A DNA stretch of 64,000 nucleotides, from assembly GCA_029449235.1 (NCBI GenBank), contig JANATG010000009.1:496001-560000 (forward strand). Direction: 5' to 3'. The notes under the pieces are model-generated. The model had not been told where the DNA came from and did no database searches. It was given only the letters and a program-made list of their open reading frames with translations. Below are positions 1-12,050 of the stretch, in pieces (positions within the stretch are counted from its first letter, which is position 1; every line of letters starts with the position of its first letter). Made by a program: the position numbers and the translations under genes. Source of the stretch: Linnemannia schmuckeri (taxonomy: Eukaryota; Mortierellomycota; Mortierellomycetes; Mortierellales; Mortierellaceae).

Positions 1-3000
1 ATGGCCAAATAACATCGTTTGACATGCACGGTGTTTGCAATGTATTCTCTGTGATTTTGTTATTCGTTTGTATGATCGAGAAAAAAAAAAGAAGACGTTC
101 GTGCGTGAGCAATGCAGATCGTGTTGAACCTAACTCTCATTCCCAAAAGGGGCGATAGTACTAGCAGGGGAAGCAAATATCCTTGTGTTTTCGCCCTTTT
201 TTTTAAAAAAAAAAAAATGAACAGGAGAGTGATATTGATTGCGAAATCGCACTTTTTTTTTTTGAATGGTCTTAATCTCATTGGCGCAATGCACTATATA
301 GCAGAACAATAAATCATTATTCAAGTAAAAAACCATACACTATTGAAAGACGCAAATCATGTCAAGGATTTCAAATGAAAGAACCCCAAAAATAATGTAT
401 ATGATTTGCAATGCCTGAAGTGTTTTTGAAAAAACTTCACTGTAAAGTATCTACCAATGCGACATGCCTATCCAACTATAAGAACATCGAATGCTTGATA
501 TTGATGACAAGAGAGTCACCGCGACATGATGGTTGCAGAAAACATGGCCAAATGATTCAGGGCTATCTTGATCGGCAGGAGCGATTCGGCTACCCGCAGT
601 CCATCGCTGCAGACGGGTCGTACCCCTGGAAAAGCCAGCTCAGGGTCCAGCACCGATCCCAAGGCTACGACAAGTAGCACGATCCAACAATCGCCACCTC
701 CGTCGATAATATATTGACCCAAAACGCAACGTCTCCTGAAACATTTGCATGTACGATCGCGTTTAAAATTCCAAATTATTTATTTTGGTTATATTGTCCG
801 GACCTATGATTGCAAAAGCAAAAAAAAGGTGTATTACAGAATACCCATATAACGACTTGAAATGGCCTTTCTAAACCATCGATAAACTCAAATATTCGAA
901 TATACACTCGATCGACCATTAGGAATAAAAAAATCACAAATTTGTTCAGCCAAGCCAACGGTGACCGAGTCGAACCAAAACAAAGGATTGCGTTCTGGAG
1001 GTAGTGTATCTAGGCCTTCTTCAGGAGGCAGCGGCCATGCGATTTGTCTACAAAGACCTATTCCAACCATATCGCCGTACTACAGCTTCTCTTTTACCAA
1101 GCCGAGTAAGCGAAGTATACCACTTTATCCCGAGTAGTGATTGTCGGATCCAAAAATCGAATGTTCATTATAGGTTGAGGTGAAAATTGCACACGAGAAT
1201 GGAATGCGTTGTGTCAAGGTCCAACAGTGATCACAGTTATCGTCGTCAAAAGCATAGAAAAAAATTTCAAAGTCTGCAGTACCGACGGTCTTGAGCCAAA
1301 TCGTTGGCAGCCCAATCTCGACGGCAATAGGATAAGGAAAATGTATGGCACGAGACAGCATACTTGATGCGACACATTAATTACAAAAAGAAAAAAAATC
1401 CATTGCTCGATACCTCATCCAACATTGGCCGCCTACTCGTGTTTAGATAGACCAGAGCACTAGAGATTCTTTTTCTATCCTATCAGACAATTGAAATTTC
1501 CCGAAATCGTCTGTCATCATCTCGTTCAAAAACAACAACAGCGCGACCATTAAGTTGAAATGGTTTCAGGATCCAGTAAAGGTACGAGGACTTTTCAAGT
1601 TTTTATCATCTTTACATAAGCTTCTTCAATAAATACCCGGACCATGTATCCACCCGATACTAATTTATTCTTGATGAATCAAACGTTATCGTCACTCGCT
1701 ATCAGAATCCTCTACAGTTTGATTTACTTCTACAAAAAAGATTATGGTGCGACTTTTGCGGTCTGGACAGCACTGTTTCTCAAAGGAAAAAAATAATAGA
1801 CGAATTTCTTGTTAATCCACAAGAGGGAGCCGCACAGTGCAATAATTTCATCGCTTAGTATCAAAATGCCAACCTCGCAGTGTATCCAGTACTACCGTTC
1901 AGCTACAAAAAAAAACGCATCCAGAACGTTCCATTCACTGATATTTAATGCCCAATGACCCCAAAAATAAGGTTCCCGATGACTTCGGATACCATCCTCA
2001 ACAAACAAACAATGGACACCCGCGCCTGCAATGCAACATTTAAAAATATTGCTACTTCTTCCTCTAGAAGATAAAGTTATCTGTGCTCTTCCAGATCCTC
2101 GCTTAAAACTTCGAACAGCACGAAAGCCTCTCGAGAATCCTAGATCATGTATTTTTTTTTTCGCTTCAAAACGGACAGCATCCGGCTACATCATGCATAA
2201 CTATCACCCTTTGGTGCCTTTTAACAATAAAAAACTCTCAACAAAACACCGCCGAAAAATGATATAAATCGTCTTCCTAACGTCTACGAGAGGTGCAAAT
2301 TGTTGGCGATCAGTGACCTTACCTAATCGGAAAGTCCCACTAATCTACGGCAGAGTCAACTCCACTACTACTGTCAAAAAAAAGGAGGTATATGTCAACG
2401 TTCGATGGTCCTTGGCCCTTTTTTATTCTCTATCTTTTATATTTTTGAGAAATTCCTTGATCCTCATGGTCATCTACACCACCAATCAAAAAGTAGAAGT
2501 ACGAACTGAACAACATTTATCCGCATATTCATTTTTTTTTGAAAAAGAATAACGTTGTTCATTGTATCCACTTCATCCTCGCCTTCACCCATCGACTCAA
2601 AAAGAAAATATTGTTGACGGTAATAATCGCCATTTGAATTTTTTTCTTATCTGTCCCCGCCTGCAACTCTTCAACTGCACTCATAGTTCTCGTCTCAAAG
2701 TCCGCTTTTCGTCTCATAGTCACAAGTCCCGTAAGTTCACTACAATTTTGCCATCACTCTTTTATCGCGACCACGTCAAATAATTTTTCACTTGAGTCTC
2801 CCTGTTTTCGTTCGAATGTCTATGCTGCTCACCCTTTCGTAACTCCGACTTATCTTTGATTGTTAACTAAAACTCTAAGCTACCTTTCATCATCGTTATC
2901 TCCAGCCAGTCGCAGCATCTCATCCTGTATTCATAGACGGCGCATACACAGCTCCACATATTCAACGCGAATAGCATATTTGATATGATAAAGTCATTTA

Positions 3001-3304
3001 GTATACATGCCATATGATAATGACCATTTCATTCAAATATTTTTTACCAACAAGCTGAATTCAAGGCTGTCTGGCAGACAGACATGAGGGATGGGGTAAA
3101 GAGCTTGACAAAAAAATAAACGAGTGGTGGTATATAGGGTGGTTGTGCGCCTGTGTATATTCGCGTCAAGAGAGGAGAGAGCAAGTGGGGAAGAAGAGGA
3201 AAGAAGAAGAAGAGACCAAGAAGAGGAAGAGGAGAAAGAAGAAGAAGAAAAGAAAGAGGAGCAACAAGTAGAGAACTGAGAAAGTCTATGCGCTTATGGA
3301 TTTC
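1..3304. other. Region without a convincing gene
   Basis: This AT-rich stretch of about 3.3 kb holds only short open frames, none with a recognisable domain. On the minus strand, frames near 516-722, 888-1070 and 1125-1361 have somewhat protein-like composition, the first with a hydrophobic stretch. They are in different phases and I could not join them by convincing splice sites. The plus-strand frames at 2031-2783 contain many A/T runs and look like chance. A purine-rich stretch at 3165-3275 (AAG/GAG repeats on the plus strand) precedes the end of the RdRP gene. The region could be plain intergenic DNA or a decayed gene or element. Confidence 0.5.
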
Positions 3305-6300
3305 TCAAAACATCAGAGCGGTACTCAGCAAGTCGTCATCCACCTCGGGTCCAATGGTACGAAGCCCCTGGTGGTCGACAATTTTGATTCGCGGCGAATG
3401 AGGCGGTTCTTCGACAATATCTTGACCATCCAACACATCCACAAAGTCCTTTTCGTCTCCTCCAGATCCAAAGCCGCCACCATTATCTGGCACGGAACCT
3501 CTGACTCGACTGGCAATACGACAGAGGACATCCCAGGCGATCCAACAGAACGTGTAAGGCTGGCCTGGCTGAAGGTTTTGGTAGCAGACAGCATACCAGG
3601 CAGCCGCCTTTCTTTCTAGGAAAGGAATGTTACTTGGCGGAACTACCTTGGCGTCAGGGGCGTAGAACTCTTGTTCGAGCTCTAGTCGGAATCGAGTCCG
3701 GATTGTCGCGAAGGCTCGGATGATCGACCTACGGATCTCGTACTCTCTCTTGTTAGTGATAATGTCCACTCCTTGGATGAACCCACTCACAACCTCCAGG
3801 TCGCTAGATGAACAGGTAGCATAGACGTAAAAATAATTAGCATATTAGACAAAAATAAAATATAAAAATTCATAACAAATAGACCAAATAAAATACTAAC
3901 CTTTTGACGCCGTACTGATTCATGAGGGACTTCAGTTCCTGATCATAAAGAGCCTTCTGCACCATGCCGTCCTGCACGTAATCCTCATAGCCCTCGATTA
4001 GCATGGCCTCATTGAATGATTGGCGATAATCCTTGGGAATAAACGACTCGGTCTTGGCGCATTCGCGGTAGATGCGTCCAATGACACGATTCGACTGATA
4101 GGTCCTGTCCTGCGCCTTTTCCATGAAATCTGGGTACTTTTTGGGCCGCAGATCCGGCGTAATCTCTGCAGGCTTGCCGCTCTTGGGAAAGTCGACAGCG
4201 TCCGAGTGAAGCTGGGCCAGTCGGAGGCATTTTTGATGTTTGGGACCTCCGGGCAACTGGTCTGACTGCGCCAAATGGGCGTTGGCAATCAGTCCGAGGT
4301 TGTCCGAGACTGCGTACTGGACAAAGAACTTCAAAATGTCGCGGATCGTCACATCACTGGCAGGAGCTGCTTCACGACCGCTGTAATCCATAGGCGGCTG
4401 CTCCATCACGTTCTTAACGATTTTCGGATCCCAAATGACACTGTTCAAAATTTAAAGTCGGCGTTAGTAAACATAGAAAAGACAAAGAAGATACTAATCG
4501 ACCGAAATATGGACATGTCTCTGCAAAACTTACGTGAAATCTACACGCGATTGCGAATGTAGACAACATAGAAAAAAAATCGTTAGTTTCCGTTCAACAA
4601 ACCAAAAATGCCCATAGAGCAATCCTCAAAAAAAAATTCGAGAAAACTCACCATCGCCGTCAAGGTCACCGCCACTGCACATGCTTGGGATTCCACGACG
4701 ACCCTTGGTATTGAAAACAACCACATCGTGAAGATGGCTCAGGGACGGACACTTGACAGCTCTGACAACACGGACGTCTCCAGGATGGAAACACGGGCAT
4801 CGGACCACCACACAGTCTCCCTCAACTACCCTCCATTTGGAAGGATTCTCAACACTTGACACCTGGATAAAGATTTCGCCCTCCTCCAGATCTCCCGTCT
4901 CATCGCAGACGCCCAAAAGGTACGCGCCCTGAGGCACGTAGACGCGAGCCTTCTTTGACAACTCCTCCAGCATCTGCTGCCGAAATAGGGTCAGCAGGTT
5001 CTTGACGAAGGGGTCTTGGCGTTGAAGGAAGCCAGCTCGAATCATTGTTACCAGCATCTTGGACGTCCCTCCTTCGTCCCAATTCTGAATCAGCAGCTTT
5101 ATCGCCATCATATCGTCTGACTGGATCATATTCAGATCCTGCACCATGTTTTCCTTGAGATCCCAAATTACCTGTGGCGATCGATACACAATAAAACATG
5201 GTTAACGAAATTCCACAGTAATTAACGCCAAAAATGCGACAACTTCAAAGAAATAGCACACTATTACACACCTCCTCGGGCACACCAAGACTTGTGAGAA
5301 GAATGATGATCTGGCGGTTTAGGAAACTAGGAATAAAGGACGAGGTTTTGATAACTTCCAAGACATAATGGGCGACATCAAACTTCTTCATACTGGGCCG
5401 AATCTGGACACGGTTATCCTTCAGAGTCGCATCCTTGACCAAGACACCCTTTGCTCCTCCCAAGCGAATCTGGAACGCCGACGGTGTGGTCTCCTTCTCC
5501 AGCTCGATTCCTATTTTCCTCGCCAGGTCCTCCGAGATACGTCCACAGCCATCCGAGAAATTATGATCATTGTGCTCAATGTCATCAATCATCTCCACGT
5601 CTGTAGCTCGAAGTCGAGCAATGTCTCTGGTGGAGGAGAAGCACTGACCCATACGCGCTCCATATTTGGCGATGGACTTGATGTGAGAAAAATCGCCCAT
5701 CCACTTGCGAATCGTGTCGGGCGTTTCCTTTCCTTCCTTGGAGCAAAAGAACCAAGCCGCGTTGTCGCGCAGCTGACTCGCAGAAAAGGCTAAAAACTCG
5801 TAGACTCGGTCGCCGATCATAATCCCGTCCGTGAGGGTCGTAAAGATGCGGTTGAAGATCGCGTTGTTCATATTGCTCGACGCGTCCCTCGACCATAGCT
5901 TGTTATTACCCTCGTCAGAGTACTCGACTCGCAAAAAGTAGTCGCTCAGGTGGGAGTAGTGGCGAATGATCCTGTTGGACGTCTCAACGGTTGGTGGTTG
6001 GAGGTACATGGTGGTGGGAGTGATGATGACCTTGCGGAGGAAAACACACTGTGCAGGTACAATACGAGGTCGCGTCGAGATCCTTGACAACTTTTGCTCC
6101 TCGTGTCGAAGATATTCCTGCAAGTTCCACACACGCTCTCGGGAAGCGACAATGAGCTCCAGCATCGTGGCGGCCTTGATTGGTTCGACGCTGTTCAGCA
6201 TCTTGATCACCTCTGGTGTGAGGTCATAGTCCACAATATAGTTGAAAGATAAGGCAGACTCGAGCATGTACCGGGTCTCAAAGGGAAGCTTGTTGAGCGA

Positions 6301-7485
6301 TGCCGTCGTCCGTGGTCCATCGTTGCCCTGTCCTTGTTGCGTGACGATGGGCAAAAGAGGGACGGGGGACTGGGCGAGCAGATTAAACTCTTTGCACTGC
6401 GTGTTGAATGTGTCCAACTGATGGGCTGATTCCTGACCGATGGTGAATCGGATCACAGTCCACTTGCCGAGCTTGGCCCAGAGGTTGGAAGGGTTGGGCT
6501 CCACTGGTGGTCGTCCTTGGGTTGTTCCGTTTGTCTTGCCCTTGTTGGTAAACTCGCCGTCCTCCTTCGGAATGTCGACCACGCGTCGAAGACAAGAGTT
6601 GACGGACCACTTGGAATCATCCTGGTTGTCCATATTAGGATCGTATCTCCAGTAGGTTGGAGGGTATCGCAGATGGATTGTAACCGCCGCGGTATCACCG
6701 AGAGTGTCGACCTGGATCGAGCCCTTGTCCATGTCCTGGAACTTCATTTCAATATGGTACTGGATGGTGGTGTCCTTGAACCGCCGGTCAAACATGATTT
6801 TGATGCATCGTCTCTGGTGCTGGAACTGGACGACGACATTGGTAGTTGCGACAAACTCAGAGCAAAATGTGTCCTGAGCCAATTTCAGACCCAGTTCCAG
6901 CTTTTGCGCCACAATATCAGTCATGTATCGATCCCGCGTCAGTGGGACAATCTCCATGTCAAGAGACCTTCCACCGATGTTGGCCTTTTTGATGTTGTCG
7001 ATACTGGGCTTGCGGACCTTCAGACGGACGATTGCAAGGCTCATACTCGAGGATTCTGGGTGTTCGATCGTGACATCAACGACCTGGCCATAGGGTTCCA
7101 ACAGTTTCTTAATTTCTGCCGCTGGCACGGACTTCTCGAGGCCCCGAATGCGGACCAAAATGCTCTGATCGGGGACGAGTTTCTGGAGGTCGTTCTGAAG
7201 CCTAGCACGGCGACTCTCTGCTGTTGAGTTATTACGGCGACCGGCTGATTGACTCGAACGGTCTGACTGTGAAGATGCATAACGAGGTCGCATGGTGGGT
7301 GATCCTGAGATAGGCGAAGGCGAAAGGGACGAACGGGGGGAGGTCCCAGAGGAAGGAGATGTTGTTGTTGAAGGCGGAGCGACCATAAATGATGCTTGCG
7401 GGTTCCTGAAAGACCCCGCAAGCGGCTGCAGCATCATCCCTGTGATGCTTTGGTTTTGCACTGTCGTATGGAACCTGCGCGCCAT
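3305..7485 (-). CDS. RNA-dependent RNA polymerase (RNA silencing, RDR/QDE-1 type), 5 exons
   Basis: This enzyme copies single-stranded RNA into double-stranded RNA for Dicer in RNA interference. Exons read on the minus strand: 7485-5272, 5171-4652, 4540-4534, 4440-3901 and 3803-3305. They sum to 3780 nt, giving 1259 residues. Residues ~108-180 resemble an RRM-like fold seen at the N-terminus of eukaryotic RdRPs. The first exon ends in conserved polymerase blocks (FSDGCGRIS, RLGGAKGVL). The second carries the double-psi beta-barrel core and the catalytic DLDGD motif at residues 907-911. The third exon is only 7 nt and is needed to read GDLDGD-DFTVIWDP. A Ser/Pro-rich segment precedes the RRM-like part. 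The start ATG at 7485 is the first in frame and lies about 0.9 kb from the divergent MED20 gene. The family call is firm; the subfamily (QDE-1, SAD-1 or Mucor rdrp) is not resolved. Confidence 0.93.
4534..4540 (-). other. 7-nt microexon of the RdRP gene
   Basis: On the minus strand the sequence reads TGTAG, then ATTTCAC, then GTAAGT, so a seven-base exon sits between perfect acceptor and donor sites. Joining it to the flanking exons turns GAT-G / AT-TTC-AC / T-GTC into Asp-Asp-Phe-Thr-Val, which restores the conserved segment after the DLDGD motif. Without it the frame is lost. The introns on either side are 111 nt (4541-4651) and 93 nt (4441-4533). Confidence 0.88.
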
Positions 7486-8390
7486 TTTCGGCTCAGACTT
7501 TAGCTGCTGCTGCTCCAGGTGCTGTTGCTCTTGATAGTTGTGTTGACGTTGCTATTGTTGTTGCTACGTCTGTTTCCGTTGTTGTTATTGTTTACTGTTG
7601 TTCTTGTTTATTATCGTTGTTGTCGTCGTCGAAGTATTCTTGTTTTGTAATGGTAGTGAAGGCACGACAGCAATGAGAAATGTCGCGGGCTCAGAAAGTG
7701 TTTGGTGATAAGATAAAAGAGGTTGTGAGGTGATAACACCTTGGTATCAGGCAGATTCACGTCGAAGGTGAGAGGGGGAGAGGAGGAAGGAAGAGGGAGG
7801 GGGATTGCGAATGGGAAGAAACAGTGAGCTGGCGGGGAAGGGAGGAATTGCTCAGTTGTTTCAAGGCATGCCTTGAAGTACAAGAGTGAAATGTGTGGGT
7901 GAGGGTGGAAGAGTGGCGAGGTGTGGAGTGGAGGAGTGGAGGAGAGAGAAAGAAAGAGAAGGGAAAAAAAGGAAACGAATGGGTGTTTTGTTGTTTGTGG
8001 GTGAGGTGGGTAGGGAGGGAAGAAGGCGAAGAGAACAAAGAGGAGAGATGGACTGAAACCAAGAGTAAGAGAGAACGAGCGAAGAAAAGAAAGAGAAAAA
8101 GGCTGGTCACAAATACGAATAAAGGAACGCCACCACAAAATTGACTCTTTCATAAAAAGGATAAAAGGCAAGCACAGGTTGATCCTTTTTATTAGTTTTT
8201 GTTTCCATCAACCACACAAAGAACACGAAATCTACACGGAAATAACTAAGGAACACTGTTAGCCGAGAGAGGAGCAAGCGACCACAACCGCAAGCAAGAT
8301 TGACAGGACGATCAACACAGAGAAAAACAGTCATCAAAACTACACGAACTACACATCCATCCATTCACCCACCCATCACCACTAACAGCA
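7486..8390. promoter_or_regulatory. Divergent promoter region between the RdRP gene and MED20
   Basis: About 0.9 kb separates the two start codons. It has a GTTGTT-rich stretch next to the RdRP start (7500-7640) and a strongly purine-rich plus strand from 7765 to 8110, which is CT-rich read toward the RdRP gene. An A/C-rich leader directly precedes the MED20 ATG. I see no clear TATA box. Open frames here, such as the minus-strand one at 7611-8171, are products of the CT bias. Confidence 0.5.
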
Positions 8391-9686
8391 ATGGGTGCAA
8401 CATGTCTAGTCCACTGGAAGGACGCAAACGGCCAGCAATCCCTTACACTCCTCTCCGACAGACTCCTCAAACAATTCCACGCCTCCAACATCGGTCGCTG
8501 GAACATCAACTGGAAGGTCTTTCGGGATACCTCTCCAGTTTCGAAATCCGGGACTGGTAAAATGATGCACGTTGTTCACGTCCAGGGCGGGGCTACTGCT
8601 CGGGGTGTGCCTCCCAACGCCAAAGCTGCGAGCCTTTATGCAGGGAGTGTTGTTGCTTCTAATGCTAATGGTGGGATCGGAAGTGTAGGTCTTGGTGCTG
8701 GTGGTCCAGGGGCTGCAGGAGGAGTAGGGGTGGGTGGCCCTGGTGTCGGTGGTCAAGGTGGTGTAGGTGGACCTCAGGGACCGGGCGCGAATAACGCAGG
8801 GCCAGGAAAGGCAGGTCTCGGGATTTTGTCTTCAGTGGCTGGAGCAGGCGTCGGTGGTGCAGGTGGGCCAGGAGGAGTGGGAGGCCTAGGACAAGGACAG
8901 GCGTCTGCGGAAACATCAACCGCATGGTGTCTCATTGACGACGGAGCCGTCGGTATTGCTCCAACAGCAACCACAATTTCGTCAGCAACACCTAGCGTTG
9001 CCGGCACACCCATCAGCAGCGGCGGTGGTGCTGGCGACGCGCCACTCAAGAAACGCGCTGTACTTGTTGAAGTCGAGAAGGATATCGAAGCTCTGATCGC
9101 CAAACTCAAGAACCTCTGGGTCCACCGTCAACATGCCCAAGTCGAGGTGCGTTCTTTTCTTTATTTTTTTGTCGTTCATGCTGAATGTTTATTTCCTTGT
9201 GATTAGGTGGCTAAACAACATATCAACTAATCACGTAATTATCAATTTTTCCAACAGGGTTACGTATATGACTTGGGTGACTTTATCGTACGCGCAGGAA
9301 ACATCATGGTCGCCTCAACAAGTTACAAGGGCATGCTCATCGAGGTATGCATCCACGCCACTTGCCAAACACACCTCTTCTTTAAACTCGAACAAAAAAC
9401 ATGTGCTCTGGTTATGTATGCGACAAATGCTCATCGCGTATCGTTTTGACTATATCCGCCTCCAAATCATTAGATCGAATACTTGCCACAAACCTCAAGT
9501 GCAACAGCGTCCAACGCCCTGCTTGAAGAATTCGTCCGCTTAATCTCACCACCGGGCGTAAACCTGTACTCGCCACAGATGTTCGACTATCCATACGAGC
9601 AAGTGGGTCTGGACCCCAAGAACTGGTCCATGCTCCACTCTGGCTTCCAATTCATGACCCTCTTCAGGAGGCAGCACATCCTGTAA
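8391..9686 (+). CDS. MED20: Mediator complex subunit 20 (MED20/TRFP family), 3 exons
   Basis: MED20 belongs to the head module of Mediator, which bridges transcription factors and RNA polymerase II in the nucleus. Exons are 8391-9146, 9258-9344 and 9474-9686; they total 1056 nt and 351 residues with GT-AG junctions in phase 0. The N-terminus (MGATCLVHWKDANG, then GRWNINWKVF) and the C-terminus (YDLGDFIVRAGNIMVAS, IEYLPQTSSA, then a block ending in LFRRQHIL) match the TRF-type beta-barrel family. Between them, roughly residues 65-190 form a long Gly/Ala/Val-rich insertion that makes the protein larger than the usual 210-270 residues. That insertion is unlikely to be structured. The ATG at 8391 is the first in frame and follows an A/C-rich leader. 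Confidence 0.88.
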
Positions 9687-9905
9687 ACACTGAAAAATAA
9701 ACATTAGAACATTTTACAAACAAAAAGCGGTATGCGCGCCTCGTTGGGAAAAAGTGGCAAATATTTTATTCTAATCCTGATGTTGCAATTTACAGCACTA
9801 ATTATTTGACAGAAGAAAAATGGGGACGTATAGTTTAGATATCACTCTCAGAAATACATCTACATGATCATTGCAAAAGGTTGAAAACATCCATGAAATG
9901 GAGTA

Positions 9906-11831
9906 TCACTTACTTTCATCGTCTCCTCCCCGGGGAGGCTGCTGGGAAGCACCGCCCATACCGCCCATCAATCCACGAGCACTGGAAAAGATAAAATAAT
10001 AATAAAAGGAAACAGAGCGTCAGACACATGCCAAATGATACATATCACAATGTACAGCAAAAACCCTCAAGATATTAACAAAAATAAAAGATAAGATAAC
10101 TTACGCCTCGGCAATCTGAGGATCTCTCATCATCTCCTCAATGTTGGGACGCTCGCCGCCAGCCATCATACGCTGAGCCATCTGCTGCATAGCAGGGTTG
10201 CTCATCAATGAGTTCAAGGCGCCAGACTGCATCATCTGCTGAGCCATGTTCATCAACGCAGGGTTGGCCATCAAGCTAGCCAAGTCGGGCATACCGCCAG
10301 CACCACCACCCAAAGCGCTCAAGTCGGGAAATCCAGCAGGCATACCTCCGGCGCCGGCACCAGCTCCGCCGCTGCGGGGAGAAGGGGTGACCTCGTTGTC
10401 GCGAGCCTTGGTGCGAGCAGTGGCCAAAGAGCTCTTCATGGTGGCGTTGTTGGGCTCAAGGGTCAAACCCTTCTCGTAAGCAGTGACAGCCTCTTTGTAT
10501 TTTCCGACCGAGAAGTAGGCATGACCAAGACGGCTGTATGCCTTGCTGTAAGAGGGATCCACCTCAGCAGCCTTGAGCGAGTCCGTGATAGCGTTCTGAT
10601 GGTCTCCCATCTGACTGTAGGCAGCAGCGCTAATAAGTTCATTAAGAGGAAACTGGAGTAAGTATGGTATCGGAATCGTCACTTCGACATTCATAAATGT
10701 CAAGGAACTTTCTAGAAGGTAAATTCGTACCGGTTGGCGTAGTAGACAGCGTTCTTGGGGTTAAGAACAATAGCCTCGCCATAGAGACGAATGGCCTCAG
10801 CGTACTCCTTCTCGTTGACCTTGCGGTTACCTATTATACACCCGATCCGTTTTGCAACATGCAAATTTAGACGTTAGCTTCCTTTCTGAACAGTACAGTC
10901 CTTATGACATGTGCTATGGTAGCTCCACTTAAATCGAGAAAAGTCCTTACCGGCAACCTTTAAGTCCTCAGCATTCTTCTTCTGCTCAGCGGTAGGCTCG
11001 GCAGACACGGGGATAGAGGCAGATGCAGCGGGGGTGGAGGAGGCGGATGAAGCAGCAGAGGCAGCGGCGGCAGTCTATTACAAAGTTATGAAAAAACAAG
11101 CCGATCGACACCTATCAGTCGATTGTTCCGCAAGTATGCCAAGAACCAACAGAACACCACGAAGCACCTCTCTCCCAAAGTGAAGTGCTGTTTTGATGTC
11201 GGGTTTAATGTGTGCTTTAGCACTGTCCAGTGCATCCTGTTCATCAAGTCTTGCAGTCATTCTTTCTTGGTAAAAAAGAATGCGATCCCGAGATGTCAGT
11301 TCCATTCTGGACGAGAAGGGGAAGAAAAGAGACAATCGCATAAAGAAGACACCCTCTTATTCCCATCCTGATCTGACTGTCGGCTCAAAGAAGTATTTTT
11401 CTGTCGCCTGTATTTTCATGCCCACCAGTCGGCTCGAAAATGAAAAAAAAATGCGTACTGCTCCTGCGTAAGAAAGGAAAAGTCCGTACCTTGTTTCCAA
11501 GCTTCTTTTGAGCGTTAACAAAGACATCAAAAATCGAGACCAAGGTGGCAGGCTTGGTGCTGTAAGCCTGGGCCTGAGCAGCGTCGTTCAAGTCAACGCC
11601 AAAAGCCTCTCCAATGCACTGAATAGCGACTAAGTAGTAGTAAGTGTGAGGAATTGAAGCCTGTCAGTGAGAATTCTTCGCTTTTTTTGTACTTGTGTGC
11701 CAAGAGATGAGAAAAGATAAGGTACCTTCGATTCCCTCCGCGTCATCTTGCTTAATGGTTCCGTTGTTGAGCGAGGTCTGGAGGAACTCGAGGATGGAGA
11801 AGACAAGGTGCTTTTGCTTTTCGTCGGCCAT
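9906..11831 (-). CDS. SGT2: SGT2-like TPR co-chaperone (small glutamine-rich TPR protein), 6 exons
   Basis: SGT2 hands newly made tail-anchored membrane proteins to the GET pathway and binds Hsp70/Hsp90 in the cytosol. Minus-strand exons: 11831-11726, 11629-11490, 11074-10951, 10830-10731, 10629-10105 and 9981-9906. They total 1071 nt, 356 residues. The N-terminal dimerisation domain is followed by an Ala/Ser-rich linker, then TPR units, then a C-terminal region rich in Gly, Met, Gln and NP motifs (NPALMNMAQQMM), as expected for the substrate-binding part. The start ATG at 11831 gives MADEKQKHLVFSILEF, a typical N-terminus. One oddity: the TGA stop overlaps a consensus donor (AAA|GTAAGTGA), so a longer spliced C-terminus is possible. 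Confidence 0.9.
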
Positions 11832-12050
11832 TGGTCTAGAATGTGTGTTGTGAGGTTTTTGTGAAAAAAGGGTGTGAAGAAACAAAAAAAGGACTTAGAG
11901 AAGCAAAGAACCCAAAAGAAGAACGAAGAACGACAGTCGCTCTCATTGCAGTAAGACTCAGGAGTCAAATGGTCACAGCAAATAACGTGACAAAAAATTA
12001 ATGGTCAAAAACGCGTGTGAGGAAGGAGTAAAACACGTTTTTGATTTTAT

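Noticed and set aside
6517..7227. 236-residue plus-strand open frame
   Set aside because: It lies wholly antisense to the first RdRP exon, whose sense frame matches the family; a shadow frame.
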